From positions 29,315,751-29,379,750 of the forward strand of contig CM068543.1 in the NCBI GenBank assembly GCA_035048495.1: DNA of 64,000 bases. The letters run 5' to 3'. Both the position numbers and the translations under genes were made by a program. This DNA comes from Euptelea pleiosperma (Eukaryota; Streptophyta; Magnoliopsida; Ranunculales; Eupteleaceae). The notes below the pieces were generated by a model. That model made no database searches. It was not told the DNA's origin and saw only the letters and a program-made list of their open reading frames with translations. The first letter of the stretch is position 1; every line of letters starts with the position of its first letter. Shown here piece after piece: positions 46,177 through 57,959 of the stretch.

Positions 46177-48125
46177 ACTTTTGAGATCGATCTCATCGAT
46201 CCTGCCTATGTCGACTGATGATCCACTCAGTCTCCTGAGCTCCAACTTGGTTGGGGGTACTTGATATACCCCCGTCATGTCTGGCTGAAGACATAAAACT
46301 TAGCGCTTTCGGAAAAGCAATTCCGGTATTCCTAGAGTACATGAGTCTCATGCATTTGTTATTATTGTTATATCTTTGGAAATGCAGGTACATTCATTCT
46401 TCCGATAATACGGTATCACTCACTGTCGAGTTTCTGCTGACTTGGTAACATCCTCCCTGATCCTTTGCATCATCATCACCGATTTTTCATCATTTTATGT
46501 CCCGGTTATGAGCACCGAGGACAGTGCTGTATTTTGGTTGGGGGTGGGTATTTACCAAAACTCATGTCTTCAAAAAAAAAAAAAACTCATTTTTGGGGTG
46601 ATTTCCGATGTTCTCCAAAAGTTTTCTAGAATTTCAAAAATGTGTCAAATACCCTGACTTTGATTAGCTAAAAACCTTCGTTAAGTCAGTATTGAGGATG
46701 TCAATTTTTGTTTAAAGTTAGCGTCGAGTCAAGTCAGGCGTGACTACAGCAGGTTTGAAAACTCAGAAAAAACTCAGATTTGGCACAATTGTACACTATC
46801 AACATCAGAGTCATCCTAAGTTTTGAAACTCTAGAGATCCTGTGAGAATAATTGTGGAGACCTAACCCAGTGAGCTTTCGAGCCTTTAATCATTTCAGAG
46901 AGTTATACAATAATCCTGAGTCAATGGATGACTCACTATTCTTCATGCCCGCAATATTCGTTGAGAGATCTCATTATCTTTTGCTTCGATCATAAAACTC
47001 GGAACGACATCAACATTGGATTACTACGACAGAACCTTCTCTATATCCAGTCAAGACAGTATACATGATAGTGCAAACCCTAGAAAATGATTTAGGCCAT
47101 TTTTTCTGAACCATTCAGCCTTTTTACTCACCTGAATTATACTTCACTAGAAACCCCTTGAACCTTTCTATAAAAGCCTTTTCTTTGCAAACCCATCAAC
47201 CTAAAATCCAGTCCAGCTACGAAACATGACTGGCTACCCTTATTTTGAGATGGACAAAAGAATAACTGATGTGGGTGTACTTTGAAAAAGAAAAGTAAAG
47301 AAGAAGAATCAAAAGGAAAAGAAAGTGGTTCAAGCTGAAAAAAATATGGAAAGAAAGTATGAAAAAGTGCTGAAAAGAAATTGAGCAGTCTCAGAAATAT
47401 CAATAAAAAGAGAAAAATACGAAAAAAGAAAAAAGAACCAGATAATGGTGTTACGCCGCAGGAAAAATTCAAGAAAATGGCAATATCCTCTCAAGATCTT
47501 TGAAATCCTGTATCCCTTTATCTCTCTACACCTGACCTAAGCCTCATTATAACCCGGGAAAGTCCTATTTGATTCTAGGATACCATGATCATAAAATGTG
47601 GAGATTGGAGAAAGAGAAGCTATAGAGTTTGATCTGACGTTCCCGAGTGAAGTGGTATTCCAATCATGAGATCTTCTTCTGTTAAAGATGTCCTTCCTTC
47701 AAATAAAACATATGTGAGATCTTTTGCCTCTTTATATTAAATACATCTCCTCACATATAAATTGAGAGAAAAGAAGAAAACCCTTCTTGTGTGATTCTAT
47801 TCTGAGTGCTAAACATGTGAGATTTGAGGTCGAGGCAGAAAAACTTAGAGGTGATCTGGAAATCTTTACTGTCGGATGATGAGAATGTTGAGCACACACA
47901 CACGCAGAGTCTGACTATTCTGGGTCATGATTATCAGTCTGTAGTCTTGCCAAAACTTTCAAACTCTTCGCTAGCATGTGACTGTTTTTGCATCCATTCA
48001 ATAATTTGACGAACGGTGTTTTCCCTGAGCTAATATGAAAAAGTGTGCAGCATGTGCAGAGCCCTTTTAAGCTCATTTATTTCACACTAATTGCCAAGGA
48101 TTGGCAATATGCTGGTTGGGGGTTG
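46177..48125 (+). other. 3' untranslated region of E1
   Basis: 1.9 kb without a convincing protein. The motif TTGGTTGGGGGT, resembling a polypurine tract, occurs at 46247-46258 and 46534-46545 and, as CTGGTTGGGGGT, at 48112-48123 just before the 3' LTR. A TTGCCAAGGATTGGCAA hairpin lies at about 48091-48107. 47280-47470 is A/G-rich. Confidence 0.65.
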
Positions 48126-49984
48126 TGATATTCGCTCAAAAGTGCTTATTTTAAGCAATTATCCTTTTAGCGTTATTGCATTCTCCTACGTAAAATACTC
48201 TATTTACCTACTTTTCTACATAAGAGTCTCTTCTGTTGCATAGAACACACTTTTCTGGACGAAATGGTATATTTGCATGCATTAAACACATTTTCGGAAG
48301 TCTAAATATTAAGCCATTCTGATAAAGTCTCATTACGCGCTTCTTCTGTCGCAGGAAACCCCGATGGGACGATTCTCGAGACTTGTGGGCCCAAATCGAT
48401 CATGAAAGCCCATTATCAAAGCTTAACAAGCCCACATGCTATGACTAGAAGATATGGGCTGAATAAGAGGACCAAAAAGCCGGCCCAAAGAACGAAGAGA
48501 GTAGGAGAGCCAATGACCAAGAGACGGACCAAAGCATTTAAAGCCACATGAGTCAGCAAAGAATGATGGTCGACTCTACTGGAGAAGCGTGAGGATGGTC
48601 ACAGTGAAGACCAGGGTTCCAGACCCTCCGCCAGTGCTTTTCTCTCTATTTTTTGATACTTTCTCTCTCATCTCACCTTATTCTCTCTCTCTCTTCATCT
48701 CTCGGTCCTCGAATCTACTGACCCAACCCCAGAACTCCTGCCCATCGGCTCTATCTCATCTCCCTTAGCTTTCTGACCGTTGGATCTTCAATCGGACCGT
48801 TGGATCTCTCTAGATCCGTCGATCTACCAATCTGAGTCCCAATCAAGTCACCATTCATCCGATCGCCATCAGACTGTCTGTCACATCATCTTGTGAGACG
48901 ATGGACATCATCAATCCATGAGGGCCAATAGCCGGGCCCATCTTCATCGACCTGCTGTCCGACCAGTTAGTGGACCCCGCGAATTTCAAAATAATTTTAA
49001 TTAAATGGGGGGTCCACTAATTGGGGAGATTCCCCATAGAAAAGTAGGTTTTTACTTTAAAAAAAAAAAATATTTTTTATTTTCAAAAAATACCCTATTT
49101 CCATTAATGGAAATATGGAGCTTTATAAGAGGAGGGAAAAGGGTTCGTTCGAACCCTAATCCCCCTCATTTCTCTTCCATTCTCTCCCCAAACTCTCCTG
49201 CCCCTTCTTCCCCTCGATTTTTGGCGATTTTCCCCTCTTCTTCTTCACCTTCTTCTTCATCTTCTTCGTTATTTTTTCTCGCCGGAGTTGCAGAACTCCG
49301 GCCATCTGCAACTCCGTCCTTATCCCCCTTAGCTCCATCTCCTAGCCTCTTTTCTTTTCTCCTCTCCTCCCTTTCCCTTCGGCTCGGTCGCCTCTCCTTC
49401 TTCGTTTTCTTCTTCACCTTCTTCATCTTATTTACGCCTTACCGGAGTTGCAGCCAGCAACTCCGGTTGCCACCGCCTGCGTGCTGTTGTGAGCATCACC
49501 AGCACCCCGTGCTCACCTCGCCAGCGCCTCCTTCATCACCAACGCCCTACGCCAGTCACCCATCACGCTGCCCACACCGTCTACCTCTCCATCTCTCCTT
49601 CCTCTTCACGTTGCTGGCCATTTTTGGTCCTCTTATTCAGCCCATATTTGGCCCATATCTTCTAGTCATAGCATGTGGGCTTGTTAAGCTTTGATAATGG
49701 GCTTTCATGATCGATTTGGGCCCACAAGTCTCGAGAATCGTCCCATCGGGGTTTCCTGCGACAGAAGAAGCGTGTAATGAGACTTTATCAAAATGGCTTA
49801 ATATTTAGACTTCCGAAAATGTGTTTAATGCATGCAAATATACCATTTCGTCCAGAAAAGTGTGTTCTACGCAACAGAAGAGACTCTTACGTAGAAAAGT
49901 AGGTAAATAGAGTATTTTACGTAGGAGAATGCAATAACGCTAAAAGGATAATTGCTTAAAATAAGCACTTTTGAGCGAATATCA
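48126..49984. repeat. Rearranged 3' LTR of E1 (terminal inverted repeat)
   Basis: It starts as a normal forward LTR at 48126 but switches near 49617 to a reverse copy of the first 365 bp of the same LTR, ending GCGAATATCA at 49984. The terminal block of the normal LTR (GAGTGCGGATCG to CTACTTTCA) is missing. Hairpins at 49282-49301 and 49442-49466. A reverse LTR insertion followed by deletion would explain it. Confidence 0.75.
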
Positions 49985-50139
49985 CCGAGTCAAGTAAAAC
50001 TTTGATGACAGGACCTATCATCGAGGCCAATGACAGGACACAATATGAGCCACGTGGCACATTCTTAGGGGATTCTAACCGTATGGATGTTTTTCAAATC
50101 CCTAGGTGGACCTACAAACTAAAAATTAGCTTGCTTAGT
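49985..50139. mobile_element. FB-A arm fragment, cut by E3
   Basis: GTAAAACTTTGATGACAGGA, a CACGTG box at 50051-50056 and CCGTATGGATGTTTTTCAAA follow FB-A left-arm order. It stops inside the ATTAGCTTGCTTAGT block, where the E3 LTR begins. Confidence 0.65.
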
Positions 50140-50449
50140 TGTGGGTACTGTATTTTCTGGCAAATGATACGATGACGCGTGTACTGGCTATACACGTGCG
50201 ATATTAGAACAGTGACGTGTGGTATTATTCATCGTGCGTGAGTAAATGCGCCGAAGACATCAACAGAGGCCATAGCCATCCCATCACTATCATGCAACTT
50301 CCATTAATGAAAGTGCCACGTATCAAGACGAGATGATCAGAAGATAATATCTCGAGGCAGAGTTAGTAACAGAATGTATTAACACCTCAACCATTAAATA
50401 TGTCGAGAAGCATTCAATCTTGTCCGACATATTAATGATTGATCTTATC

Positions 50450-50870
50450 AACAGGACTGATATACAGCTCACCCCGACAAGGTCCAACGGCCTACATGAT
50501 ACAAGTTGAGATCTTAATGGGATTGCTATTCAACTTATCCCGACAAGGTCGAGCGGCGTATGATTATCTTATCCCGCCAAGTTCATACAACTTCTTAACG
50601 GGATTGATACTCAACGCACCCCGACAATCACAACGATACGTGATGGATCAACATTTAAACTCATCCTAACAGGTTTGGTTATATACTTAACGGGATTATT
50701 GTTCAGTACATCCCGACAAGGTGAGATGGCCTACTAGACGGGATTGACATCCATCTCTTCCTGACGAAGTCATATAGCTTGTTTGACGGGTGTGACATTA
50801 TTCTCATCATGACGAGATCAGAATCTTACTTGCCGGGAATGAATTTCTTTCAATCCTGAGAAGTATTCCA
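50450..50870 (+). repeat. Degenerate direct repeats in the E3 LTR (U3)
   Basis: Words of the type CGGGATTGATATTCA plus CATCCCGACAAGGT recur roughly every 55-70 bp, at least six times, upstream of the TATA box. They may act as an enhancer; that is inferred from position only. Confidence 0.6.
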
Positions 50871-51127
50871 AATGCAGTTATTTTCCTAACCAATAAGAAT
50901 TGGCCATATGACAGTTAGTTAAAACTGTTACAGCTTTGATGTTCCCATATTCGAATATCTGACATGAAGAGTGCCGCCTCAGTGCCACCTCAGCTATCTC
51001 AGATATGACCGAATGAGGGAAGTTAGGATCTAACAAGAAGATTCTATTTCATAATAGAATCTTCTTAGGTCATAACTGATTGATAACCACTAGGCACGTG
51101 GAAGGTGAGTCACGCCAGTTCTAAGGG

Positions 51128-51135
51128 TATAAATA
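51128..51135 (+). promoter_or_regulatory. TATA box of the E3 LTR
   Basis: TATAAATA, followed by ACAAGACCCTCAGG. It lies 293 bp before the LTR end, a normal place for a plant LTR promoter. Confidence 0.65.
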
Positions 51136-51425
51136 CAAGACCCTCAGGACTGAGAAGAGGATCTTGCTCTCCAGATCTAGATAGCCTAAGCTCTGAAACA
51201 TTTTACTATTTTCCTGAACCTTGTTATGATTCATAAGTTGACTTGAGCGTCGGAGTATTGTTAACAGGTACAACCACTTCATATTTGGAGATCATCCTAT
51301 CTTTCGCGGAGGAGAAAGCAACTTTCATCCTGAAGCACCGGAGTCATCCGATCATCACCAAGATACGAATCATCTGACCTCGAAGATTGTGTGGGTTAGA
51401 TCTGATATTTTTCCCCCACATCTTT

Positions 51426-51443
51426 TGGCGCCGTCTATGGGAA
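51426..51443 (+). promoter_or_regulatory. Primer-binding site of E3
   Basis: TGGCGCCGTCTATGGGAA begins 5 nt after the LTR end. A TGGCGCCGTCTGTGGGAA-type site is common in Tat/Retand-like elements. Confidence 0.75.
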
Positions 51444-51486
51444 ATAATTAGAAGTTTTCCATTCTAAGAGAGATTCTATTCAAACA

Positions 51487-52662
51487 ATGGTGAATACAAG
51501 GCATACTGGCCTTAGGAGCGGAAAGGAGAGGAATCCTCCCAGTGATCTCAGAGATAATATCACCGAGGGCAGAAGGGCAAGAGAACTAGATAATCAGCAG
51601 AAAATGATCGCCCAGCTGCGAGAAGAGAATGAAGAGCTGAAATAACGGATGGCAGCTCAACATATGGGTGGCTACATATCTGAGAATGTTGGGCATAGCC
51701 ATCACCAGAAGAGTCATTTTCGGTTGGACAGGTCAAGTTCAGAGGAATCTGTCTTGCGGAATCTAAGGAGCATATGTGGGGATTCCCAAATCCCACCACT
51801 GGAGAAGCGTCACAGAGACGAGTCTTCCTGTCAACGAAGCTCGGATCATATTCAGTCGGAGACCAGGAGGCAGATCGCTGATCTGGTAGCTGAAATGATG
51901 GGAAATAAGAAAATATTGACCGATAAGATGACGGCAATGGCAACAAGGGCTCCCCGAGATTCTCCCTTTACTGAGGAAATACAGGGATATCGTGCTCTCA
52001 AATCTTTTTTATATTCTAAATTCTCGATATTCACGGGGACCACAGATCCAGTGAACCATGTTCTTCGCTTCAGGAAAGCTATGACGATGTGGGAGTTCTA
52101 TGATGAACTCCTTTGTAGGATGTTCCCTTCTACCCTGAGTGATGACGCACTCATTTGGTTTAACCAGATAGCTCCTCGGACCATACCTTATTTTATCGAG
52201 TTGAGCACCCTCTTCATCACTCACTATTCATGCAACAGATTGCATAAGAACGACGTCGACGTATTGTTCAATATACGCTGCGGCTAGAAGGAGACACTAC
52301 GGGATTTCACGAAAAGATTCTGTACTCTTATGACCACAGTGGAAGATTGCGACGATAAACATGCCGTCACAGCCTTTCGAAAGGCATTGCGTACAGGTTC
52401 TAGACTTTATATGTCCTTAACTAAGAATAGGTTGATAAGCATGGAAGCCTTATTTCTTCGGGTTGAAAACTACTCTAAACTTGAAGATGACACACTCCAA
52501 CATGGCCAGGGATTGACCGTATCTATGCACGAAGTGAAGAAAGCAGCTGGACCCAGCAAAACCTCCAAGGGAAAGCAGAAGGTTGCCACTGAGGTGGCAC
52601 AACAGAGATTCTCGAGAAGATATCAGAGAAGTTGGGAAATTTGGACCAGTATCCTCGTCGGG
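51487..52662 (+). pseudogene. E3 gag, two stops, truncated by E2
   Basis: One frame from ATG 51487 (MVNTRHTGLRSGKE) to the E2 insertion. A coiled-coil-like N-terminal segment ends ENEELK, then TAA at 51643-51645. The capsid region follows: FSIFTGTTDPVNHVLRFRKA, DALIWFNQIAPRTI and FTKRFCTLMTTVEDC, the order seen in Tat/Retand Gag. A second stop, TAG, is at 52285-52287. The frame then runs to 52662, where the E2 LTR begins. The zinc knuckle and Pol are missing. Confidence 0.8.
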
Positions 52663-55239
52663 TGATATTCGCTTAAAAGTGCGTATTTTCCACTGTTATC
52701 TTCTAAGCATTTTCACACTCTCCTACGTTAAAATGCTCTATTTATCTACTTTTCTACGTAAGAATCTCTTTTGTTGCGTAGAACGCACTTTTCTGGATGA
52801 AATGGTATATTTGCATGCATTAAATACATTTTCGGAAGTCTAGACATTAAGTCATTCTGATAGAGTCTCATTACGCAATTTTTCTATCGCAGGAAACTCT
52901 GATGGGACAATTCTCGAGACTTACGAGCCCACATCGATCAGGAAAGCCCATTATCAAAGCTTAAAGAGCCCACATGCTATGACTAGAAGATATGGACCAA
53001 ATATGGGCTGAATAAGATGACCAAAAAGCCGACCCAAAGAACGAAGAGAGCAAGAGAGCCAATGACCAAGAGACGGACCAAAGCGTTTAAAGCCACATGA
53101 GTCAGCAAGGAATGATAGTCTACTCTACTGGAGAAGCGTGAGGATGGTCACAGTGAAGACCAGGGTTCCAGACCCTCTACCAATACTTTTATCTCCATTT
53201 TCTGATATTTTCTCTCTCATCTCTCTTTATTCTCTCTCTCTTCATCTCTCGGTCCTCGAATCTACTGACCTAACCCCAGAACTCCTGCCCATCGGCTCTG
53301 TCTCATCTCCCTTAGCTTTCTGACCATTGGATCTTCAATCGGAGCGTTGGATCTTCCACCGGACCATTGGATCTCTCTAGATCTGTCGATCTACCAATCT
53401 GGGTCCCAATCAAGTCACCATCCATCCGATCGCCATCAGATTGTCTGTCACATCATCTTGTGAGACGATGGACATCATCATTCCATGTGGGCCACCATTC
53501 CGGGTCCATCATCATCGACCCGCTGTCCGACCATTTAGTGGACCCCGTGAATTTCAAAATAATTTCAATTAAATGGGGGGTCCACTAAATGGGGAAATTC
53601 CCCAAAGAAAAGTAGTGTTTTACTTAAAAAAAAAAAAATTATTTTTCTTACCCCTATTTCCATTAAAGAAAATAGAATGGAAATAGGGAGCTTTAAAAGG
53701 GGAAGGAGAAGGGTTCATTCGAACCCTAATCCCCCTCTAATCCCTTCAATCATTCCCCAAAAACCCTTCCCCACGTTTTCCCTTCTTCTTTGGCCCATCT
53801 TCTTCCTCCTTTCTTCTTCTTCTTCATCTTCTTCATCTTCTTCATCTTTATCACCGGAGTTGCAGCCTGCAACTCCAGCCAGCAACACTTTCTTCCTTCC
53901 ACGATCTCCTCTTCCACTCTCTTTTCTCCTCTCTCACACATCCCACAACTCCTCTCCCATTTGAAGCCGTTTCAACCATCTCCAATAGATCTCCACAGTG
54001 GCTGTTCTTCCAACAGCCACCACGCATTGCCGCCGGCCAGCAACACCGCCCCTCTTCTTCCACCGCCTGCAACCTGCAACACGTGAACCTCCATTGCTCC
54101 TACCGCTGCCTCCTTCTCCGGCTTGGGCTCCACATCTGCAAGCTCCATCTCCCCTTACGTACAGCAACGCACCCTCCATTGGTGCCGATAGTTTCCAAGG
54201 TTCTAGCCGGAGGTTACACCTGCAACTTCGGTCGGCAACTTGTAATCACTACCTGCGAGCGGGTTGAAACCCTCTCCATCTTGGCGGTTTTGCTTGCACC
54301 CACCGGTCTCCCATGAAAGACCTGCAACTGTCATCGTGAGCTCTCACTCCAAGGCCTGGCTTGACCCGCAGCCAACAAGTCCTTTCACGTCCTCCTCTTC
54401 ACCAGGGTATCACCTCCCTCTTGTTAGAGTTGCCGGTATTGCAACCTGCAACACAAGCCAACCTGCTGCACCTCCTAAGGAACTGCACCATCCGGGCGAC
54501 CTACATGATCCACGGCTTGGCCTTGAGCCCACTTACAGGTCGTCCACATCACCGGCCAGCCTCTATGCTCTCTCCACAGTGCACCATTGTGTCTTCTCTC
54601 CTCACTTGGAAAAACACCATGCACCACCTGTCCGTTGCACAAGGTGAGTGCCATTATCTGTCCATCATTCCAAGGTGCATTGTTTTCCTCTCCGAAGGTA
54701 AAATCTCTCAACATCTCCTCTCTCTAACTGTCCAAAGTTCTTTCTCACTTTATCCCTCTCTCCTTTCTCTCTCCCTAGTTCTCTCTCTCTAGATTTTTAG
54801 GATTTTCTCTCTCTAAAATTCTTTGTTTTTCTCTCTAGTTGTTGCTTTTTAAACTTAGTTTAATTCTATCAATGGTTGTAAGGATTTAATCACTTTGAAT
54901 AAATTTTAGTTTTTCTTTATTATTTAATTGCAATAGTTTACTTTTCATGTTTTACTTTATCTGGGTTCTTTATGTTCTTGATATTTGTAGTAATTTTCTC
55001 TCTCTAAAATCAACCAATCATGTTTTAATCCACCACCATTCTCACCTCTCCATAGTTCTGATAAAAATCCGTCATTTCATGTTCTTTGCTTGCACAAACT
55101 AACCCCGAGTGCGGATCGACATCCGACACGAGCCACTATGCAAAACTACTTATTTTACAGGTTAAAAGTCTCGGATAATTACAAAAAGTGTTGATTTTAG
55201 AGTTTCCGTAACCAACGACGTGGAAAAACCCTACTTTCA
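52663..55239 (+). repeat. 5' LTR of E2
   Basis: 2577 bp, TGATATTCGC to CTACTTTCA. Hairpin with CCGGAGTTGCA-type arms at 53854-53878. CT-rich centre with (CTT)n and CTCTCT runs. The GAGTGCGGATCGACATCCGA block is near 55108. Confidence 0.87.
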
Positions 55240-55241
55240 AA

Positions 55242-55253
55242 TGGCGCCGCTGC
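55242..55253 (+). promoter_or_regulatory. Primer-binding site of E2
   Basis: TGGCGCCGCTGC, 2 nt after the LTR. Its start matches the tRNA-Asp-type site usual in Athila elements. Confidence 0.75.
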
Positions 55254-56951
55254 AGCTCGGGTGTACGGGAGTGCGAAAAAGGACGTAAAGACGGAATTGG
55301 AAAGTTGCTGAAGCGGAAAGCTGCTCAATTTGGACAGCCCGACCTTTTCGGGAAACTTTCTATTTTTTATTTTTAGTGATTTTTAGCAGTTTTTAAATTA
55401 CTATTTTTAATGCCTCAGAAGGCCGAGTGCAAAGTTGTAATAATTTAGGAATTTTACTGCTTTCCATATAACTGCTAGATCTTGTTCTAGGGTTTTTTTA
55501 GAAACCCCAGATTAAGTGAAAAATACCAAAAAAATCAAAAAATCAAAATTCAAAAAAATTAGGATTTTATATTCTGCAGATTTTTAGAAATCACCAATCA
55601 AGGATTTGCGATTTTTGGAAAGATTCCAAAATCTTGAAACTCTGCTTAATTAGGGTTTCCCTTCTTAGAAGTTTCCTCTTTAGAAGAATTTTTATCTTTA
55701 GAAATCTTTCGAATTTGGAAACGTCTGCAAAAGGAAACACCCCAAATCTAGCAGAATTTCAATTTTGGGAAATTTCCCAAAATTGTAAGGGATCTCGCAA
55801 TCAAATCTTTCTTGGAAGATCTCCACAGTTCGAGAAACTTTCCAATCTAGGTATTTTCCAATCTGGGAATTCCTAAATTTTAATCCATCTCGAATTTGGA
55901 ATCTAATTCAAACACTTGCCTAAATCCAATACGTGCTCTGTGAACCCTAAAAAGGCAAGGATCTTCCAAATAGAATCCCAAATACCTAGACCGTGCGATC
56001 TAACTTTTCTGCAGGAACACGATCCAGTATGGGTAAGAAGCGAAAGATCAAAAAGGTGGAGTCGGGCCCAAGCCCATTAGGATACCCCTCCCTAACCCAC
56101 GGAGGCGACCCCGTGGCATGGCCCACGGGAGGTAAGTCCCTATCCTCGCCTTGAGTGCGATACGGTGTTATTGGGTGCATCATTGCCGCTTGTCTATTTG
56201 CTTTCGCATACATATTCTTCGACTTGCGTGGCGTGGCCGTTAATCAATCAACTTTAAGATAGCAGACCCAGCTCCAAAATTGAAACTGGTGGGATTTCAT
56301 CACCCACCTCATCATTCCATCTGATTTGATCCCAAGGCTCTATTTAATTAAAAAGAATCAAGAAGTAGAGCCAATTAGCCCGGTGTTCGAGAAAAAATCC
56401 ACACAAAGCGAACCCGCTTAACATCCAATTGAAATAAGTCCACGAGCACGGGTCCTTGTTGTCTAACACACCCATAAGTCCCTGCTACTCAAGTACACTG
56501 AGCTCGACGTGGCATCTTGGACTATTCGACAATTAGTTGCGTGTGGACTAGGAACACGCATCAACCTTAGCTTAACCCGAGGGAACACTCTTCTTATCTA
56601 CTTGACCAATCCGGTTAGTCTGGGACGTACTTAAGTCAGCCAATGTGCCGCACGTCTGTCTAGGCTTCGGATTGCCTTGTTGTTAACTAGAGTTAGTACT
56701 AAAGGATTTGCTCTGAAGAGTGTAGCCTGGTGAGAACCTCTGAGTGCAAAACAGTTAGTCCGGCGGTTAAAAGATAAACCAGTGGTCCGCCCACTGTCAT
56801 AATCTACTCTAGCCCCAAAACTAACAAAGATAATTCCTAAAATATATCCTGATTGCTTACAATAGGATTATCTGTGCTTGGTGTGCATCATTTAAAATAG
56901 TGTTCCTCTCTGGCAACTTTTTGCCAAGTATAGAGCTTGCCTCATCAACGT
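55254..56951 (+). other. Leader region of E2
   Basis: 1.7 kb between primer site and gag. It contains an exon-like segment: acceptor CTTTTCTGCAG ending at about 56014, ATG at 56029 opening a 40-codon frame that begins MGKKRKIKKVE, and a strong donor GAGGTAAGT at about 56131. The rest has no recognisable protein. The corresponding part of E1 is missing, so conservation cannot be tested here. Confidence 0.5.
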
Positions 56952-57959
56952 ATGCCCGTTTGGAATCGTCCGAACAAATGCTTGGTTCGATCTGAGAATC
57001 ACGTACCTACAGTGGATCCTCTACTGAATTCTTCCCCATCTCTTTCCCCACCCGCCTCCCCCAGTACTACTACCTTAGTAGTCATGGCAGTCGAATGACC
57101 TCTTATCGAGACGTTCACTCCTATCTCTGCTAATTCGCCCACTTGCATTATTCTCCCACCTACTACGGCAGTACAGTTTGAGATTAGGCCGCAGACGATC
57201 CAAATGCTGCCAACCTTTCGTGGTCTCCCAAGAGAAGACTCATATTCCCATATTAGGGAATTCCAACATGTCATCCTACTTTTCAAGAATCAGAACCTCG
57301 ATGATGACAATGTGCGTCTGCGAGTTTTCCCATTCTCGCTAAAAGACCGAGCCTCAGATTGGCTCTACTCCTTAACCGCTGATTCAATCAGCAGTTGGAA
57401 AGAGTTGGTGGGCAAATTCATGTCTAAATTCTACCCCATGACTCAGACTAACCAAATGCAACTCATCCAGGACTTTCGACAGAAGTCCGATGAAAATTTT
57501 TTTGAAGCGTGGGATAGATTCCAAGACTACCTGACTAAGTGTCCCCACCATAGCATCGACAATGGTAATCTTGTCCACGTCTTCTATAAGGGACTTACTG
57601 ATGAGTCCCGGACCATGGTAGAGTCAATGTGCCATGGAAAATTCCTGCACCAAACTCTGACCGATGCATACAAATTCTTGGGAGAGTTAGGAGAAAACTC
57701 TTAACATTGGATGACTGACTCAGAGTTTAGTCGAACCACTTCAGTCCAAAGGACAACCAAGGGACATGATGCTACAGCTGATACTGAGCTTCGATCTGTC
57801 ATTCAAGAGTTGAGCAAGTCAGTCTCAGCACTGGCTGTGTCTATACAAAAGCCTACTCAACAATCTACCCCAGTAATGCATGTGGGACACGAGAGCCCTA
57901 TGGAATCCTGCACCCTCTGTCTGCAACCCTCCCATACTACTGAGCATTGTCTTTTCAAT
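56952..57959 (+). pseudogene. E2 gag, N-terminal and capsid part
   Basis: The frame from ATG 56952 reads MPVWNRPNKCLVRSENHVP, then LPTFRGLPREDSYSHIREFQ, DRASDWLYSLTADSISSW and CPHHSIDNGNLVHVFYKGL: Athila-type Gag. Stops: TGA at 57096-57098 (CGA in E1) and TAA at 57702-57704 (CAA in E1). It ends in the zinc knuckle HTTEHC, where solo LTR B begins; the same frame resumes at 60804. It preserves the ancestral order that E1 has lost. Confidence 0.85.

Larger units (their letters stand above)
35237..49984 (+). mobile_element. E1: Athila/Tat-type Ty3/gypsy retrotransposon, rearranged
   Basis: It is bounded by the family LTR start TGATATTCGC at 35237 and an inverted copy of the same end at 49984. 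Order: 5' LTR (with a reverse solo LTR inside), decayed primer site, scrambled gag start, a long gag-pol frame, a 1.9-kb 3' region and a rearranged 3' LTR. The 5-bp flanks GCATG (left) and CCGAG (right) do not match, in line with the damaged 3' end. The Gag motif CPHHSI, the protease motif LDLGASVNL and LTRs over 2.5 kb point to the Athila side of Ty3/gypsy. No envelope-like frame was seen. Confidence 0.88.
50140..51420 (+). repeat. 5' LTR of E3
   Basis: 1281 bp with TGTGGG/CCCACA inverted ends (TGTGGGTACTG to TTTTTCCCCCACA). A TATA box TATAAATA is at 51128-51135. About seven degenerate direct repeats fill 50450-50870. Confidence 0.82.
50140..52662 (+). mobile_element. E3: Tat/Retand-like Ty3/gypsy element, 5' part only
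   Basis: 5' LTR 50140-51420, primer site, and the gag N-terminal and capsid region. It is cut at 52663 by the LTR of E2; the rest would lie beyond the window. It is inserted in an FB-A arm. Confidence 0.8.

Noticed and set aside
46177..48125. Envelope-like gene, sometimes present after pol in Athila elements
   Set aside because: No frame with a signal peptide, membrane segment or adequate length was found.
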